41,222 nt of DNA from Bacillota bacterium (GCA_023458755.1 JAEWYE010000079.1:1-41222), one strand, 5' to 3'; positions 10,501 through 19,559 are shown, counted from the first letter of the stretch. Numbers and translations are program-made. Notes: generated by a model from the sequence alone, not told the origin.

Positions 10501-13115
10501 ATCTTATACCAGTCTTTCGATTCCGGCATGGTCAATTTGCCGTTTGAAACTTTTCCGGTATAGGAGTCTGCTGTTTTATCAATAAATTCACCGTCATAAG
10601 CGACGCTTTCAAGTGTGTTACCGCTTGAATCCTTTGGAGTCAACTTCATCGTATAACGGGAACCGTCTTTTACGGTAACCGGTACGGAAACAGTGGTTGC
10701 CCCGCTTGCTGAAGTTGCTGTATAAGTTGTTGTATCAGCAGAATATTCCTTGGAAACGGAAACGTCCGTTGTACCAAGCGTTATCCCGGCAGGAGCGGTA
10801 AAGGTAACATCAAGCGAGGTTTCAGTCGGTGTTACCGTCACATTGGAAATTGCTTTGGAATAATCGTAAGTAGCCGTTGCTGCGTCACTTTCAGTTCCGT
10901 CAGCGCTGACTGCTTTGAGCTTAATAGTTACCGGTCCAGTTGCATCATATAAAGACTTGATATAAAAGGTACTGTCATAGGTACCGCCCATATACGTTTC
11001 TTTGCCGTTGATATCAGCATAAACATTGTATTGTTTTACGTCATCGTAGGAAGCTATATCCCATGTAAGGGTCATTTCTTTTGCATTTGTGCTGTAAGCC
11101 TTTGCGATTTTGAAGTTGGCCGGTGCTGCGGGCTTTACTGCCGTATTGCTTGTATATTTCATCTGACCGATGTTCATCTGATATTTGTCAGAAGTGCCGG
11201 TAAATACAAGGCCGAACGCAGCAATCTTTTTGCCTGCATAGCTTGACAAATCCACGCTGCTTGTTACCCAACTGTCACTCTTTGCGGTTGTATTGGCAAT
11301 ATCAAGTTTTACCACTTTCGTCGGATCATCCGCAAAAATCACACCAAGTTTCATTGCAGCCGTGTCACTGGATGTCTTTTTAAATGTAATGTCCATTTTC
11401 GAAGCGGCCTTTACGTCAAGATTTGTTTTGTAAAGGCGCAGGAAGTTGTCTGCATCCAGCTTACCGGAAACAACCAGTGAGCTGCCGCCATTATAAGCAC
11501 CGACAAGGTCAAAATCAAACTTGCCCGCTGTCTTGTCTGCAAGGGTTTTCTGATATTTAGTGCCATAGTCAAAATCAACCGTCATTTTTGTTCCGGTTGT
11601 ATCCTGCCACCATTGCCAGGTTGGAAGAATATCCTGAATGACAATATTGGACCATTCGTGTGTGTTGGATACTGTGCCGTTGTTGACATACTCAAGGCCA
11701 TGTCCGGTATTGAAGTTTGTTACAAAGGTGTCCCCTTTGATGACGGAACGTTCTGAGATATAGGCAGAAACACCGTCCCACTTATCACCGGTTTTTACAC
11801 CGATACCGGTATTGGCATATGAGGCGTCACGCCGTTTTTCCTGCGCGGTAGTCGGATCCTGCGTCATACCGGTCCACCACATACGTTCGCGCTGGAATGT
11901 CATCCATTGATAATCATCTTTTTCACGGCGCATTTCAATATTATTATTGGCTCCGCCGTCTAAATCCTCATCAAGACCATCATGGACAAATTCAGAACCC
12001 AGTGATGCAATTGCGTTCATCGGCTGACCGTTTGCATCCAGATTATTTCTTAAATCGTAAGGTTGATTCCACCGGCCGCCGCCGGCTTCGATTCCGGCAA
12101 ATACGGTAGACAATGGACTAAGTCCCAGTGATTTTGCGAGATTTGCAGAACTTGTCAGTGCATCTTTACTCCACCAATAGTTGAGAAATATGGAATCCGA
12201 AACTTGACCAAGGCTGCTGTCCTTTACAAAAGGACTGTTAGAGTCATTGAACTCATTTTGGTAAGATACGCCACCGTTAGGTGAAGTAACCGAATCATAC
12301 CATTGAATATAAATACCCTGATCGCGCATTTGCTTCATAAAAGCTTTGTACTTAGGAACATCCGTTGACGGAATGGATTCTTCCTGGTTAATAAAATAAC
12401 CATCAAACCCATACCACTTACACATTTTTGCTAATTGATCCGCATACGGATATTTTCCCTGTGCATCTTGCGTCAACAAAGCCGCATGACTTTGACCAGT
12501 ACGGGGCAGAAAGATACATCCAATGGATTTCACACCGTTTTTATGCGCGGCATTTGTATAACCGGGATTTGGCATATTGATGACGCCAAACTCAAACTTA
12601 CGGTTTTTCCAGGCATCCGTTACGCCTCTTTCGCTGACATACATGGATTCCGGAACATCTTCTGTCGGCAAGCCGTGCCAGGAGCCGTAATAATCCGTGT
12701 ACTGCCAGTAATTAAATAAATATTGGCTGAACTCGTTGGTATACTGATAACTGTCAAAAAACGCGTTACCGTAATCACCTGCCAGCGTAAACATTTGTGT
12801 TTCCGAATTTAAATTCGGGTTTGCCTGAGTTGCAGAAAATGCGTCATTTCTGGTTTGCAGCGGAATCTGAGCACGCATAAACTGCGAAAACGGGTCAGTT
12901 TCCGGTGCCCAGTTTTTCAGGTCTACGGTTCTGTAGCCATGCGCGTAAGCCTGATTGGTGCCTTTGGCACTATCGCCCAAATAAGGCAGAGTATCACTCG
13001 CGTGGACATTCACTGTTCCGCTTATTACACTGGTAGCAATAAGCGTGACTGCCAGAAAAAGTGAAGTTGCCTTTTTGATTCCGGCATGCATCAAGCCGGT
13101 GCTTTTCTTTTCCAT
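7557..13115 (-). CDS. Cell-wall-anchored GH85 endo-beta-N-acetylglucosaminidase
   Basis: An 1852-residue secreted enzyme with GGAGAGA before the ATG and a signal peptide ending near VHAS (40). Residues about 50-400 match the GH85 barrel: the catalytic strand reads GFDGYFINQE (236-245), where N243 and E245 correspond to the Asn/Glu pair of Endo-A and Endo-D. GH85 enzymes cut the GlcNAc-GlcNAc core of N-glycans. After it come galactose-binding-like and Fn3-like modules, four Ig-like (Big) domains about 928-1283, an F5/8C (CBM32-like) domain about 1283-1438, and three repeats of about 75 residues (1442-1668). A pre-anchor domain, SPETG (1817-1821), a hydrophobic stretch and RKKK complete the protein. 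It probably releases host or dietary N-glycans at the cell surface. No sortase is in the window. Confidence 0.9.
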   Translation of the reverse strand: MEKKSTGLMHAGIKKATSLFLAVTLIATSVISGTVNVHASDTLPYLGDSAKGTNQAYAHGYRTVDLKNWAPETDPFSQFMRAQIPLQTRNDAFSATQANPNLNSETQMFTLAGDYGNAFFDSYQYTNEFSQYLFNYWQYTDYYGSWHGLPTEDVPESMYVSERGVTDAWKNRKFEFGVINMPNPGYTNAAHKNGVKSIGCIFLPRTGQSHAALLTQDAQGKYPYADQLAKMCKWYGFDGYFINQEESIPSTDVPKYKAFMKQMRDQGIYIQWYDSVTSPNGGVSYQNEFNDSNSPFVKDSSLGQVSDSIFLNYWWSKDALTSSANLAKSLGLSPLSTVFAGIEAGGGRWNQPYDLRNNLDANGQPMNAIASLGSEFVHDGLDEDLDGGANNNIEMRREKDDYQWMTFQRERMWWTGMTQDPTTAQEKRRDASYANTGIGVKTGDKWDGVSAYISERSVIKGDTFVTNFNTGHGLEYVNNGTVSNTHEWSNIVIQDILPTWQWWQDTTGTKMTVDFDYGTKYQKTLADKTAGKFDFDLVGAYNGGSSLVVSGKLDADNFLRLYKTNLDVKAASKMDITFKKTSSDTAAMKLGVIFADDPTKVVKLDIANTTAKSDSWVTSSVDLSSYAGKKIAAFGLVFTGTSDKYQMNIGQMKYTSNTAVKPAAPANFKIAKAYSTNAKEMTLTWDIASYDDVKQYNVYADINGKETYMGGTYDSTFYIKSLYDATGPVTIKLKAVSADGTESDAATATYDYSKAISNVTVTPTETSLDVTFTAPAGITLGTTDVSVSKEYSADTTTYTATSASGATTVSVPVTVKDGSRYTMKLTPKDSSGNTLESVAYDGEFIDKTADSYTGKVSNGKLTMPESKDWYKMYVTPVTDGVDGTQQTVTRAVDAMPSISSSADGAKVILEDYAGNKSDVVTVPNCIAVSITPSTASIQVSKTQQFTAAVKNYTSDNTVTWSILGANSSATTITQDGLLTIGMDETAGSVKVVAASKEDSSATATVNVTVLPAIVLSPSSGSVYKGETQQFSILNLGAAQQASDYTWSIAGSWGSTLKSGTTITQDGLLTVDPNESAYGIDVTATSKANSSLVYKASMSLASALTISKITTGTVYAGQNVNYKVTYKGVAGVVTDYSWTVASTTAGVTKSDNTTITDGVLTIGADEKAAQLKVTATKKDNANITATSSCYVTNPISLTSSASSVLQGATCTLTAKIKGTTADSTKITWTVEGSKSASTTISTDGILTIAGDETAASVTVRGTSKDNPSISATKTIIVILKPTIPVGCVSANAAVLGASDNGNTGETTDKALDADESTKWCTDGKTGWLAVDLGKEYSINRWRTVQGEKGDGDPGFNTPKFALEVLKDKNATAENLKDATYLSNKDNWTEVQFVDNSVDLKMIVDNTLSAPVAGRYFRLRIDDSTSNQWTAVRIHEFQLYGEAAVTKYNVKVAAATNGTVTTDKTTAAAGEKVTLTVNPNDGYAIDSVKMNDTAITSENGVYSFIMPAAEAAVAVTFKAAPVTKHAITVSASANGTVTADKTTAAAGEVVTLAVKPDNGYTLDTVKMNGTALQAVNGTYSFVMPQGETTITAAFKVLKYNVKAAAAANGSVTPDKASAAAGEKVTLTVKADTGYAVDTVKVNGTSVTPVNNVYSFVMPAANAEVTATFKSTAPVITPKLAETSQGISLEGQNGVVFDKNTKLVAQESKKVIPVTNGQKGIKLFDISLILNGSKIEPNGKVKVTIKLPAECAKYKNLGIVYLDDNNVVHPIQSTVNGDTISFVAEHFSLYGIVGTPASSTPENNTTTPAKTNTNNSSVKSPETGDTTTPILPVMVALLACVELVCTRKKKISIHQ

Positions 13116-13288
13116 ATTCTCTCTCCTTCAATTCTATATTTTGGGTACAATTTTAGTGTAAGAAAAATTTGAAATAAATTCTACAATAAAAACCATTGAT
13201 TTATGTATAATATTGTTAGATTGGCAGGAAGAGAATATCATGATGTGGACATTATTAGGAACAAGAATTTCTGTACAGAAGTGCAATC

Positions 13289-13447
13289 ATGGAGGCTATG
13301 ATGAAAGACACAATTTCTCCTGTAGTTCAAACCAACTCTGCCACAGCAGAAGAAAGTGCAGCCGCAAGTGAGGAACTTTTCAATCAGGCAGAAAATATGA
13401 GGCAGCTTGGCAGTCATTTTCAGGTGAGGAAGATTTATGCAAGTTAG
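13289..13447 (+). pseudogene. Remnant of the C-terminal end of a methyl-accepting chemotaxis protein
   Basis: A 52-codon plus-strand frame encodes ISPVVQTNSATAEESAAASE followed by ELFNQAENMRQL. This is the conserved segment found near the C-terminus of chemotaxis receptors (typically VVQxNSATAEESAAASEEL). The ligand-binding, membrane, HAMP and hairpin-tip regions are missing, and nothing upstream (13116-13288) restores them. It is a decayed gene end, probably left after a deletion or insertion that brought the GH85 gene here. The hairpin at 13489-13520 may be its original terminator. Confidence 0.65.
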
Positions 13448-13488
13448 ATTTATATTCGGTTCAAATTAAATTATTGCCGTCGCAAACA

Positions 13489-13520
13489 AAACCCAGAAAA
13501 CAAGCGTTTTCTGGGTTTTT
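13489..13520 (+). terminator. Intrinsic terminator
   Basis: ACCCAGAAAAC-AAGC-GTTTTCTGGGT is a perfect 11-bp stem followed by TTTT on the plus strand. It follows the chemotaxis-receptor remnant. The left flank is A-rich, so it may also end the minus-strand operon whose last gene stops at 13642. Confidence 0.75.
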
Positions 13521-13641
13521 ACTTTTGCATGGCTTAATTGCCAGACATATCACACTGTTTGTGCAAAACCATAAAAGCAGCACACCAACAGTGTTACGGA
13601 AAAAAAGAGCCATAGAGTGTTACAAGGTTGACGGCTTTTAC

Positions 13642-14757
13642 TTATTTACCCGCAGCTTCTATCAGGCTTTCCAGTAAGGAAATGGATGGAATATTCCTGA
13701 CAGCACCTAATAGAATCCATGAACTGGCTTGTGCATAAGGCTCCAGCCAGATAGTTTCCCCGTCGATTGTTTTCTGACGATGGGAATTTGGTCTGGTTTT
13801 ACAGGGCTCCAGAGCATACATCGGCTCGGTGATGGCCCTTTTTGCTATTAATGACCTTGGAAAACAGTCTAACGGTCTTATGACGAAAGCAGCTACACTT
13901 TTCTCTGTATTTACAATCATTTCTGCTGTTATCTCGCCGTTTCCTTTCGTGTAGTCTGGATAAGCTCGAAGTTCCGTCACTTCCTCCAATCCACTTACTT
14001 GTTCCGGTACATACTGGTAACATCGTATCGGGTCAAGCGTTGAACTGAATTCATAGACATCACAAGGATTTTCTTCTGCCGGGGCGGAATCACGCAGAAG
14101 CATTTTGTTTTTTGCAACAGGGAGGATATATTTCCCGCCTTTTGAAACAAACTCTCCGGAAAACTGTATATGGTATCCGTCATCCAAAACTTGTTTTTCT
14201 CCGGTTAAATTTCTTGTAACATCCTTCCGAATTAGCAGCGGTGAGTTGAATTTGGTTAGAATTTGAATGCTTTTTTCATAAATTGGCTCTGCGCCATAAC
14301 CTTTTATAGGAACAATACCATCAATACTAATCTGCTCTTGATCCCATGAAATTTGGATTGAATGCAAATCTGTCTGCGAATAGGAGCCTGTACCGTGCGC
14401 GGTTCTTGTTTCGTCAGGAGTGCCAAAAATTTCAGGACCTAAAGCGGCAACCGCCGCGTAAAAACCCTTTTCCCATCCTCCATTTTCATAAAGGCTCACA
14501 TGATTCGGATGAAGAAGGTAATTCTTGCTCCTGTTCCAAGTGATTTTCTCGCTATCCAGGTAGATTTCGCCAATATCCATTCCTCTTTCGAATAGTATCG
14601 AAAAAGTAAGCGTTCCGTTGGATATGTCCAAAATATGGATTTTGCCACCGTATGTGTCGATAAATATCCGTTTTTCTATAAAACTTCCGAAAGGCAGTTT
14701 TATTCGGGCGCCTGCCTGTAATTCGTCAAATCGCATTTGAACATTTTCCTTTCTCAT
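13642..14757 (-). CDS. DUF4432 aldose-1-epimerase-like protein
   Basis: A 371-residue protein of the galactose mutarotase-like beta-sandwich superfamily, DUF4432 type. The segment RGMDIGEIYLDSEKITWNR (about 59-77) is a hallmark of the family, and the rest is a beta-rich fold with no signal peptide. It is the last gene of the operon after the GH65 phosphorylase and beta-phosphoglucomutase genes. A role in interconverting sugar anomers or binding the released sugar is plausible, because GH65 and beta-phosphoglucomutase are anomer-specific. The true reaction is unknown. AGGAG lies 9 bases before the first ATG; a second ATG at codon 8 (start at 14736) is an alternative. Confidence 0.75.
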   Translation of the reverse strand: MRKENVQMRFDELQAGARIKLPFGSFIEKRIFIDTYGGKIHILDISNGTLTFSILFERGMDIGEIYLDSEKITWNRSKNYLLHPNHVSLYENGGWEKGFYAAVAALGPEIFGTPDETRTAHGTGSYSQTDLHSIQISWDQEQISIDGIVPIKGYGAEPIYEKSIQILTKFNSPLLIRKDVTRNLTGEKQVLDDGYHIQFSGEFVSKGGKYILPVAKNKMLLRDSAPAEENPCDVYEFSSTLDPIRCYQYVPEQVSGLEEVTELRAYPDYTKGNGEITAEMIVNTEKSVAAFVIRPLDCFPRSLIAKRAITEPMYALEPCKTRPNSHRQKTIDGETIWLEPYAQASSWILLGAVRNIPSISLLESLIEAAGK

Positions 14758-14780
14758 ACTTCTATACTCCTATACGATAG

Positions 14781-14818
14781 CTAGGGAAACACGGATGATT
14801 TCATCCGTGTTTCCCTAG
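14781..14818. other. Perfect 18-bp intercistronic hairpin
   Basis: CTAGGGAAACACGGATGA and its exact complement are separated by only TT, between the beta-phosphoglucomutase and DUF4432 genes. Neither side has a T-run, so it is not a classical intrinsic terminator. It could block exonucleases or define an mRNA processing point, lowering expression of the last gene. Confidence 0.7.
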
Positions 14819-14845
14819 ACTCAAGCTATGTATTCATACCCGCCA

Positions 14846-15511
14846 TCACAGTTTTTCAATATGGTGAAACAGGGTAGAAGGTTTCATCGCCGCAAATCCG
14901 TTTACAACGGTATCCGCTTTTTGCAGGATTTCTGATTTTCCTATCCCGACCACCTGCATGCCGGCCCTTTTCGCCCCTTCCACACCGGCTTGCGCGTCTT
15001 CAAAAACCACACATTCAGACGGTTGAATTACGAGTTTTTCTGCCGCCTTCAAAAATACTTCCGGGTCCGGTTTTGCTTTGGATACGCTGTTCCCATCGAT
15101 AATGACGTCGAAAAAGTCTGTAATATTTAGTTTGTTTAGTATAATAGGTGCATTTTTACTTGCGGAAGCTAACGCGGTCTTTATGCCTTTCAACCTTAGA
15201 TGTTGCATAAAGTCTTTTACTCCCGGCAGAATTTCAGCCGGCGTCATGTCATAAAGATATTCCTTATACCATTCATTTTTCTTTTCTGCCAGGTTCTGTT
15301 TTTTCTTTAAAGGTATATTCTTCATGTTACCGACAGCAAGGAGTATCTCAAGAGATTCCATACGGCTGACACCTTTGAGACGCTCATTGTCTTTTTCAGT
15401 GAATTCAAAGCCTAACTCTTTAGCCAGCTGCCGCCATGCTAAGAAATGATATTTAGCGGTATCGACAACAACTCCGTCCAAGTCAAAGATGGCCGCTTTC
15501 CATATGTTCAT
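14846..15511 (-). CDS. pgmB: Beta-phosphoglucomutase (HAD family)
   Basis: A 221-residue HAD enzyme that converts beta-D-glucose 1-phosphate to glucose 6-phosphate in the cytosol. The nucleophile motif is FDLDGVVVD (D10, D12). R50 in GVSR, S116-K119 in ASASK, K145 in SKAKPDP and E171/D172 in FEDAQAG match the known active-site set of the Lactococcus enzyme. The length is typical. It lies directly after the GH65 phosphorylase, whose product is beta-glucose 1-phosphate, so the pair forms one pathway step after the other. Confidence 0.92.
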   Translation of the reverse strand: MNIWKAAIFDLDGVVVDTAKYHFLAWRQLAKELGFEFTEKDNERLKGVSRMESLEILLAVGNMKNIPLKKKQNLAEKKNEWYKEYLYDMTPAEILPGVKDFMQHLRLKGIKTALASASKNAPIILNKLNITDFFDVIIDGNSVSKAKPDPEVFLKAAEKLVIQPSECVVFEDAQAGVEGAKRAGMQVVGIGKSEILQKADTVVNGFAAMKPSTLFHHIEKL

Positions 15512-15536
15512 AACGATTACCTCAAATTCTTATGTG

Positions 15537-17789
15537 TCACGCATTCAGTTCCAAAATGTCATACTTATCTTTTGTAACAGCAATCTTATATCGTTTGCCA
15601 CACCATGCAAGCGTAAACTCTAATTTTTCCCATTTGTCTGGGAGATGTGGCTCTAATTTTATTTCATCACACCACAAAGCACTTTTTAAGCCCGCAAAAC
15701 CATACACAAACATCTGCCAAAGGCCTCCGCAGTTTGCAATATGAATTCCTTCGGCCGCTCCTCTTTTTTCAATGGACATATCTGTTTTCATGGCCTTTTG
15801 AAAGAATTTTTCGGCTTCCGCTGTTCTTCCCATCTGAGCTGCAACAATTCCATGAACCGAAGCCGAAAGTGACGAGTCATGTGTTGTGATAGGCTCATAG
15901 TATTCATAGGAATTTACCATTTGAGTCCGGCTGAAATCATTCGGGAAAAGCAGCATTAATTCCACTACATCCGCCTGTTTCAATGCTTTGGATCTGTAAT
16001 TCCTCTCCTGGGATACGAAGTTTCCAAATGGCTTGGTTCGGTCCTTCCATACAAGATCAAAGTCAATGTCCGCATAGCTTTCGAAATCTTCAGACTGTGG
16101 AATTATTTCTGTGTTTTCATCATAGGGGAGCACCAGCTTTTCTCCGACTGTATTGAACAATTTCGTCTCATTGGTTTTCAGGTCAAGTCTCTTTTTGATC
16201 TCAGTATACTTATCAGGATTAGTCTGTTGAATAGTTTCCAAATATGCAACGGTTTTGTTCAGGCTGAACTTTACCAACCGGTTGGTGAAAGAATTGTTCC
16301 TAGTCATAGGAAGGTACTCATCCGGCCCCATAACCCCTATCAGTTTATAGCAGCCGTCTTTATCGAAATCCACCCGTTTTACCCAGTATCTTGCGGTTTC
16401 TACCATAATATCAATGCCGTAATTCCATATGAACTCGACATCGCCGGTACTGTTCACATAATGGCATAGGGCATAAACGACATCCGCGGTAATATGTATT
16501 TCGTGATCTGCGTATTGCCAGCACGGGCACTGTTCCTCACCTGAAACAGAGGACTCCCACGCATATCTTGCTCCTTCATAGCCGTAATCCTTTGCATTTT
16601 TGCGGGCTCCGTTTAATGTGTTATATCGGAACATAATCAGATTTCTTGCAGCTTTCGGATTCGTGTGCAGAAAGAATGGAAGCATGCTGATTTCTGTATC
16701 CCAGAAGTATCGTCCAAAATATGCTTCTCCGGCATATCCTTTTGCACAGATTGCTACTCGCGGGTCATCTTCACAATTCGACCGAATTAGGTGATAAACA
16801 GACATTCGTATGGCCAGCTGTGCTTCAGCATCTCCCGTCACTTTTATATCGCTGTATTTCCACTTATCTGCCCAAACCTGCGCATGTTTTCGATAGATCT
16901 CATACCAGCCGTCTTCACGGAAAAGCTGCAAATATCGTTGGCCTCTGGCGCTAAGATCTCCCTCGTCTAGATCTCTGTCGGTTACCACCGAAATTGCCTT
17001 CTGTACCTCCATGCAATCACCGGACTTTAAAGATTTGGAACCAATTAAAGATACACGTTGGCTTTTTAGCGTTTTCCTCCATGAAATATCTTGAGAAGTT
17101 TTTATTTCGGACAGCATTAACACTCGATTTCCACCATCTGTGAGCGTTTCTGCTGAAATAGATTCGCTGTCGTTATTCGGAGTAAATACCTTTTGAAAAT
17201 GATTATAGCCATTCGTTCTTACTCCAAAGTCAATTCCGCATTCCATGTCGACAGTGCCCTGCCCGGAAAGTGCTTCGATATTTACCTTTTGAAGGCATAA
17301 ATGTTTATCAGCCATGCTGATAAAACGCATGAATGTGGCTTTAAGAACTAATCCGGACTTTGTTTCCCAAATAAAGCTTCTGCAAAGACAGCCATCCCGT
17401 AAATCCAACCATCTTTTGTATTGTTTAATCGTACTGGCCTTCATATCTAGTTTTTCACTTGCAACGCTCAAATTCATAAAGAGGAAATACGGAAGGTTAA
17501 TGATTTCCTCTTTCAGTAAAGGGTGTTGCCCCACAATACCAGGTACGAAGGTTCCCCATTTTGTTTCCGGATGGCGAGGCTGTTCCAAGGTAACATTAGC
17601 GGGCATCCGAAGATATTCTTCATCTTGGGCCGTATCCGCCAACCCTTCCTCAAAACTGCCTCTTACATGCATATAGCCGTTTCCCTGTGTAAACAATCCT
17701 TCATAATACTTGCCGGTGTCACGATTATACTTTTCTTCAATTAAGCACCAGGAAGGATCTATTTCACGTATGTGATTTTTTGTTTCCAT
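15537..17789 (-). CDS. GH65 family disaccharide phosphorylase
   Basis: A 750-residue cytosolic glycoside phosphorylase of the maltose/kojibiose/nigerose/trehalose phosphorylase family. The general acid is E491 in MGPDEYLP (family GPDEY), the substrate loop has FWDTEISMLPFF, and the phosphate site has THDSSLSASVHG. It would split an alpha-glucoside with inorganic phosphate to give beta-glucose 1-phosphate. The acid motif lacks the His that follows GPDEY in classical maltose phosphorylases (here Leu), so the substrate should not be assumed to be maltose. AAGGA lies 9-10 bases before the ATG. It sits between the permease genes and pgmB in one operon, consistent with use of an imported disaccharide. 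Confidence 0.9.
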   Translation of the reverse strand: METKNHIREIDPSWCLIEEKYNRDTGKYYEGLFTQGNGYMHVRGSFEEGLADTAQDEEYLRMPANVTLEQPRHPETKWGTFVPGIVGQHPLLKEEIINLPYFLFMNLSVASEKLDMKASTIKQYKRWLDLRDGCLCRSFIWETKSGLVLKATFMRFISMADKHLCLQKVNIEALSGQGTVDMECGIDFGVRTNGYNHFQKVFTPNNDSESISAETLTDGGNRVLMLSEIKTSQDISWRKTLKSQRVSLIGSKSLKSGDCMEVQKAISVVTDRDLDEGDLSARGQRYLQLFREDGWYEIYRKHAQVWADKWKYSDIKVTGDAEAQLAIRMSVYHLIRSNCEDDPRVAICAKGYAGEAYFGRYFWDTEISMLPFFLHTNPKAARNLIMFRYNTLNGARKNAKDYGYEGARYAWESSVSGEEQCPCWQYADHEIHITADVVYALCHYVNSTGDVEFIWNYGIDIMVETARYWVKRVDFDKDGCYKLIGVMGPDEYLPMTRNNSFTNRLVKFSLNKTVAYLETIQQTNPDKYTEIKKRLDLKTNETKLFNTVGEKLVLPYDENTEIIPQSEDFESYADIDFDLVWKDRTKPFGNFVSQERNYRSKALKQADVVELMLLFPNDFSRTQMVNSYEYYEPITTHDSSLSASVHGIVAAQMGRTAEAEKFFQKAMKTDMSIEKRGAAEGIHIANCGGLWQMFVYGFAGLKSALWCDEIKLEPHLPDKWEKLEFTLAWCGKRYKIAVTKDKYDILELNA

Positions 17790-17822
17790 TTAATTCATTC
17801 CTTATACATAATGAAATGCATT

Positions 17823-18671
17823 TTACCCTTTGACGGCACCCGCTACCAATCCTGATACGACTTGTTTTTGCAATAGCATATAAACAATGATACTTGGAAT
17901 TGTCACAATAACGGTAGCTGCGAACATTACGCCGTAATCACTGGCAAATTGACTTTTGAAATAGTAGAGGGCAAGGGGAAGAGTACGGCTTTTATTTCCT
18001 GTTGTGAGAGTAATTGCAAATTGAAATTCATTCCAGCACAGCAGAAATTGAAGAACGGCAGCGGTTCCGAAACCTGGCTTCGCGATTGGGAGAATAATCG
18101 AGACAAAAGTCCGGATGAAACCGGCTCCGTCAAGGCTGGACGATTCCTCCATTTCTTTTGGTATTGTCTGAAAATAACTTGATAAAATGTAAAGCGATGC
18201 AGGAAGTCCAAATCCGGCATAGACAATAATCAAGCCGATTAACTTATCATAAAGTCCCAATGCGTTTACGGTCAGATACAACGGCTGAAGCATGGCGGCA
18301 CCGGGGATTAAAAGGGATAGGGAAAAGACCCCCACAAATACTTTCTTGCCTTTGAAATTAAACCTCGCGACTACGTACGCGGACATTCCTAAAACAACAA
18401 GATTCAATAACGTGCCCAGAATACCGACGATCACACTGTTCAAGTAGAACTGCGCTAATGGGGCAATTTTAAACGCATTTAAATAATTTTCAAATTTAAA
18501 GTTACTTGGCAATCCTAAAGAAGAATTTAGTATCTCTGCGTTTGTTTTAAATGAAGAAATTAAAACCCATAAAAATGGCCCGATGGAGAGAAGAAGAATC
18601 GCCAAAACAAATAAATATTTTAAAATCGATAAAAAAAGTTTCATTCCTTTCAAAACGGTTGCTCCTTTCAT
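17823..18671 (-). CDS. Sugar ABC transporter permease, MalG type
   Basis: A 282-residue inner-membrane protein with six predicted helices and the binding-protein-dependent transport signature EESSSLDGAG...LPIAKPG, the coupling helix that contacts the ATPase. It ends with VAGAVKG, as is usual in the family. The ATG at 18671 overlaps the stop of the upstream permease (ATGA) but has no good ribosome binding site. An in-frame TTG at 18653 has AAAGGAG just upstream and may be the real start. It forms the importer with the next permease and the lipoprotein encoded upstream. Confidence 0.9.
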   Translation of the reverse strand: MKGATVLKGMKLFLSILKYLFVLAILLLSIGPFLWVLISSFKTNAEILNSSLGLPSNFKFENYLNAFKIAPLAQFYLNSVIVGILGTLLNLVVLGMSAYVVARFNFKGKKVFVGVFSLSLLIPGAAMLQPLYLTVNALGLYDKLIGLIIVYAGFGLPASLYILSSYFQTIPKEMEESSSLDGAGFIRTFVSIILPIAKPGFGTAAVLQFLLCWNEFQFAITLTTGNKSRTLPLALYYFKSQFASDYGVMFAATVIVTIPSIIVYMLLQKQVVSGLVAGAVKG

Positions 18672-19540
18672 GTTTCCGAACTGCCTATTTTGAACAGTTT
18701 TCGGTATAACACTACCAATACAATTCCAAACAGTACAAGGAATGTACCAATTGTATTGGAATATCCAAAATTATTGTCCATTAAAGCAGTTTTATAGATA
18801 TACATGGGCAGGTTCATTGTCTGGTTTCCGGGCCCGCCGCCTGTCGTCATCATGATGATATCGAGCTTTTGAAGCATACTTGTACCGGACAGAATGACAC
18901 AGGTTCCAATGATATTCCTGAGCAAAGGAAGTACAATATACAAATTTATTTTGAATTCACTGGCACCGTCTATTCTTGCCGATTCAAAAATCCCCTCGGG
19001 AATGGCTGCGATTTCCGCTAAAACAAGAAGTGTCACAACGGCAGCATACGGCAGCCAGGTCATGGTTACCGAAAAGAAAGAGGTACTATAATCCATGAAC
19101 CAGTTCTGGGCGAAATCTTTAAATCCGAGCAGTCTCATAATGCTGTTTACAGCGCCGAATTCCGGGTTCAATATGCAAAGAAACAGCATTCCGACCGCGG
19201 CCCCTGAAATAATGTTCGGAACCATAAAGACTGTTCGTGCAAATTTCCAGTAAAATTCCTTCATGTTGAGGATAATGGCAAACAAAACACCGATACATAC
19301 ATGTACGGTTGATTGAAGAACGATCCATATTACAGTGTTAATCAGACTTTGGGTAAAGTCTAAATCATCGGTAAACATTTTAATATAATTGCTAAGTCCA
19401 ATAAAAACAGGCTTAGTTCCAGTCGTCCATTCTGTAAAAGAAGTGCCGAAAAGGATTACGATTGATATCGCATAAACTATTAAAAACAGAATGATCGTTG
19501 GTGTAAGGAATAAAGCTATGTAACCCTTTTTTTTCACCAT
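18668..19540 (-). CDS. Sugar ABC transporter permease, MalF type
   Basis: A 290-residue permease of the MalF/UgpA class with about six membrane helices and the coupling signature FESARIDGASEFKINL...LPLL. AAGGAG lies 8 bases before the ATG. It is translationally coupled to the MalG-type gene by a 4-base overlap. No ATPase gene accompanies this operon, so a shared MsmK/UgpC-like ATPase encoded elsewhere is expected, as in many Firmicutes. Confidence 0.9.
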   Translation of the reverse strand: MVKKKGYIALFLTPTIILFLIVYAISIVILFGTSFTEWTTGTKPVFIGLSNYIKMFTDDLDFTQSLINTVIWIVLQSTVHVCIGVLFAIILNMKEFYWKFARTVFMVPNIISGAAVGMLFLCILNPEFGAVNSIMRLLGFKDFAQNWFMDYSTSFFSVTMTWLPYAAVVTLLVLAEIAAIPEGIFESARIDGASEFKINLYIVLPLLRNIIGTCVILSGTSMLQKLDIIMMTTGGGPGNQTMNLPMYIYKTALMDNNFGYSNTIGTFLVLFGIVLVVLYRKLFKIGSSET

Positions 19541-19559
19541 TTCAATATCTCCTTAAATG

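Noticed and set aside
13116..13288. Promoter of the GH85 gene
   Set aside because: Several AT-rich boxes are possible on the minus strand but none has both boxes at proper spacing, so none is called.
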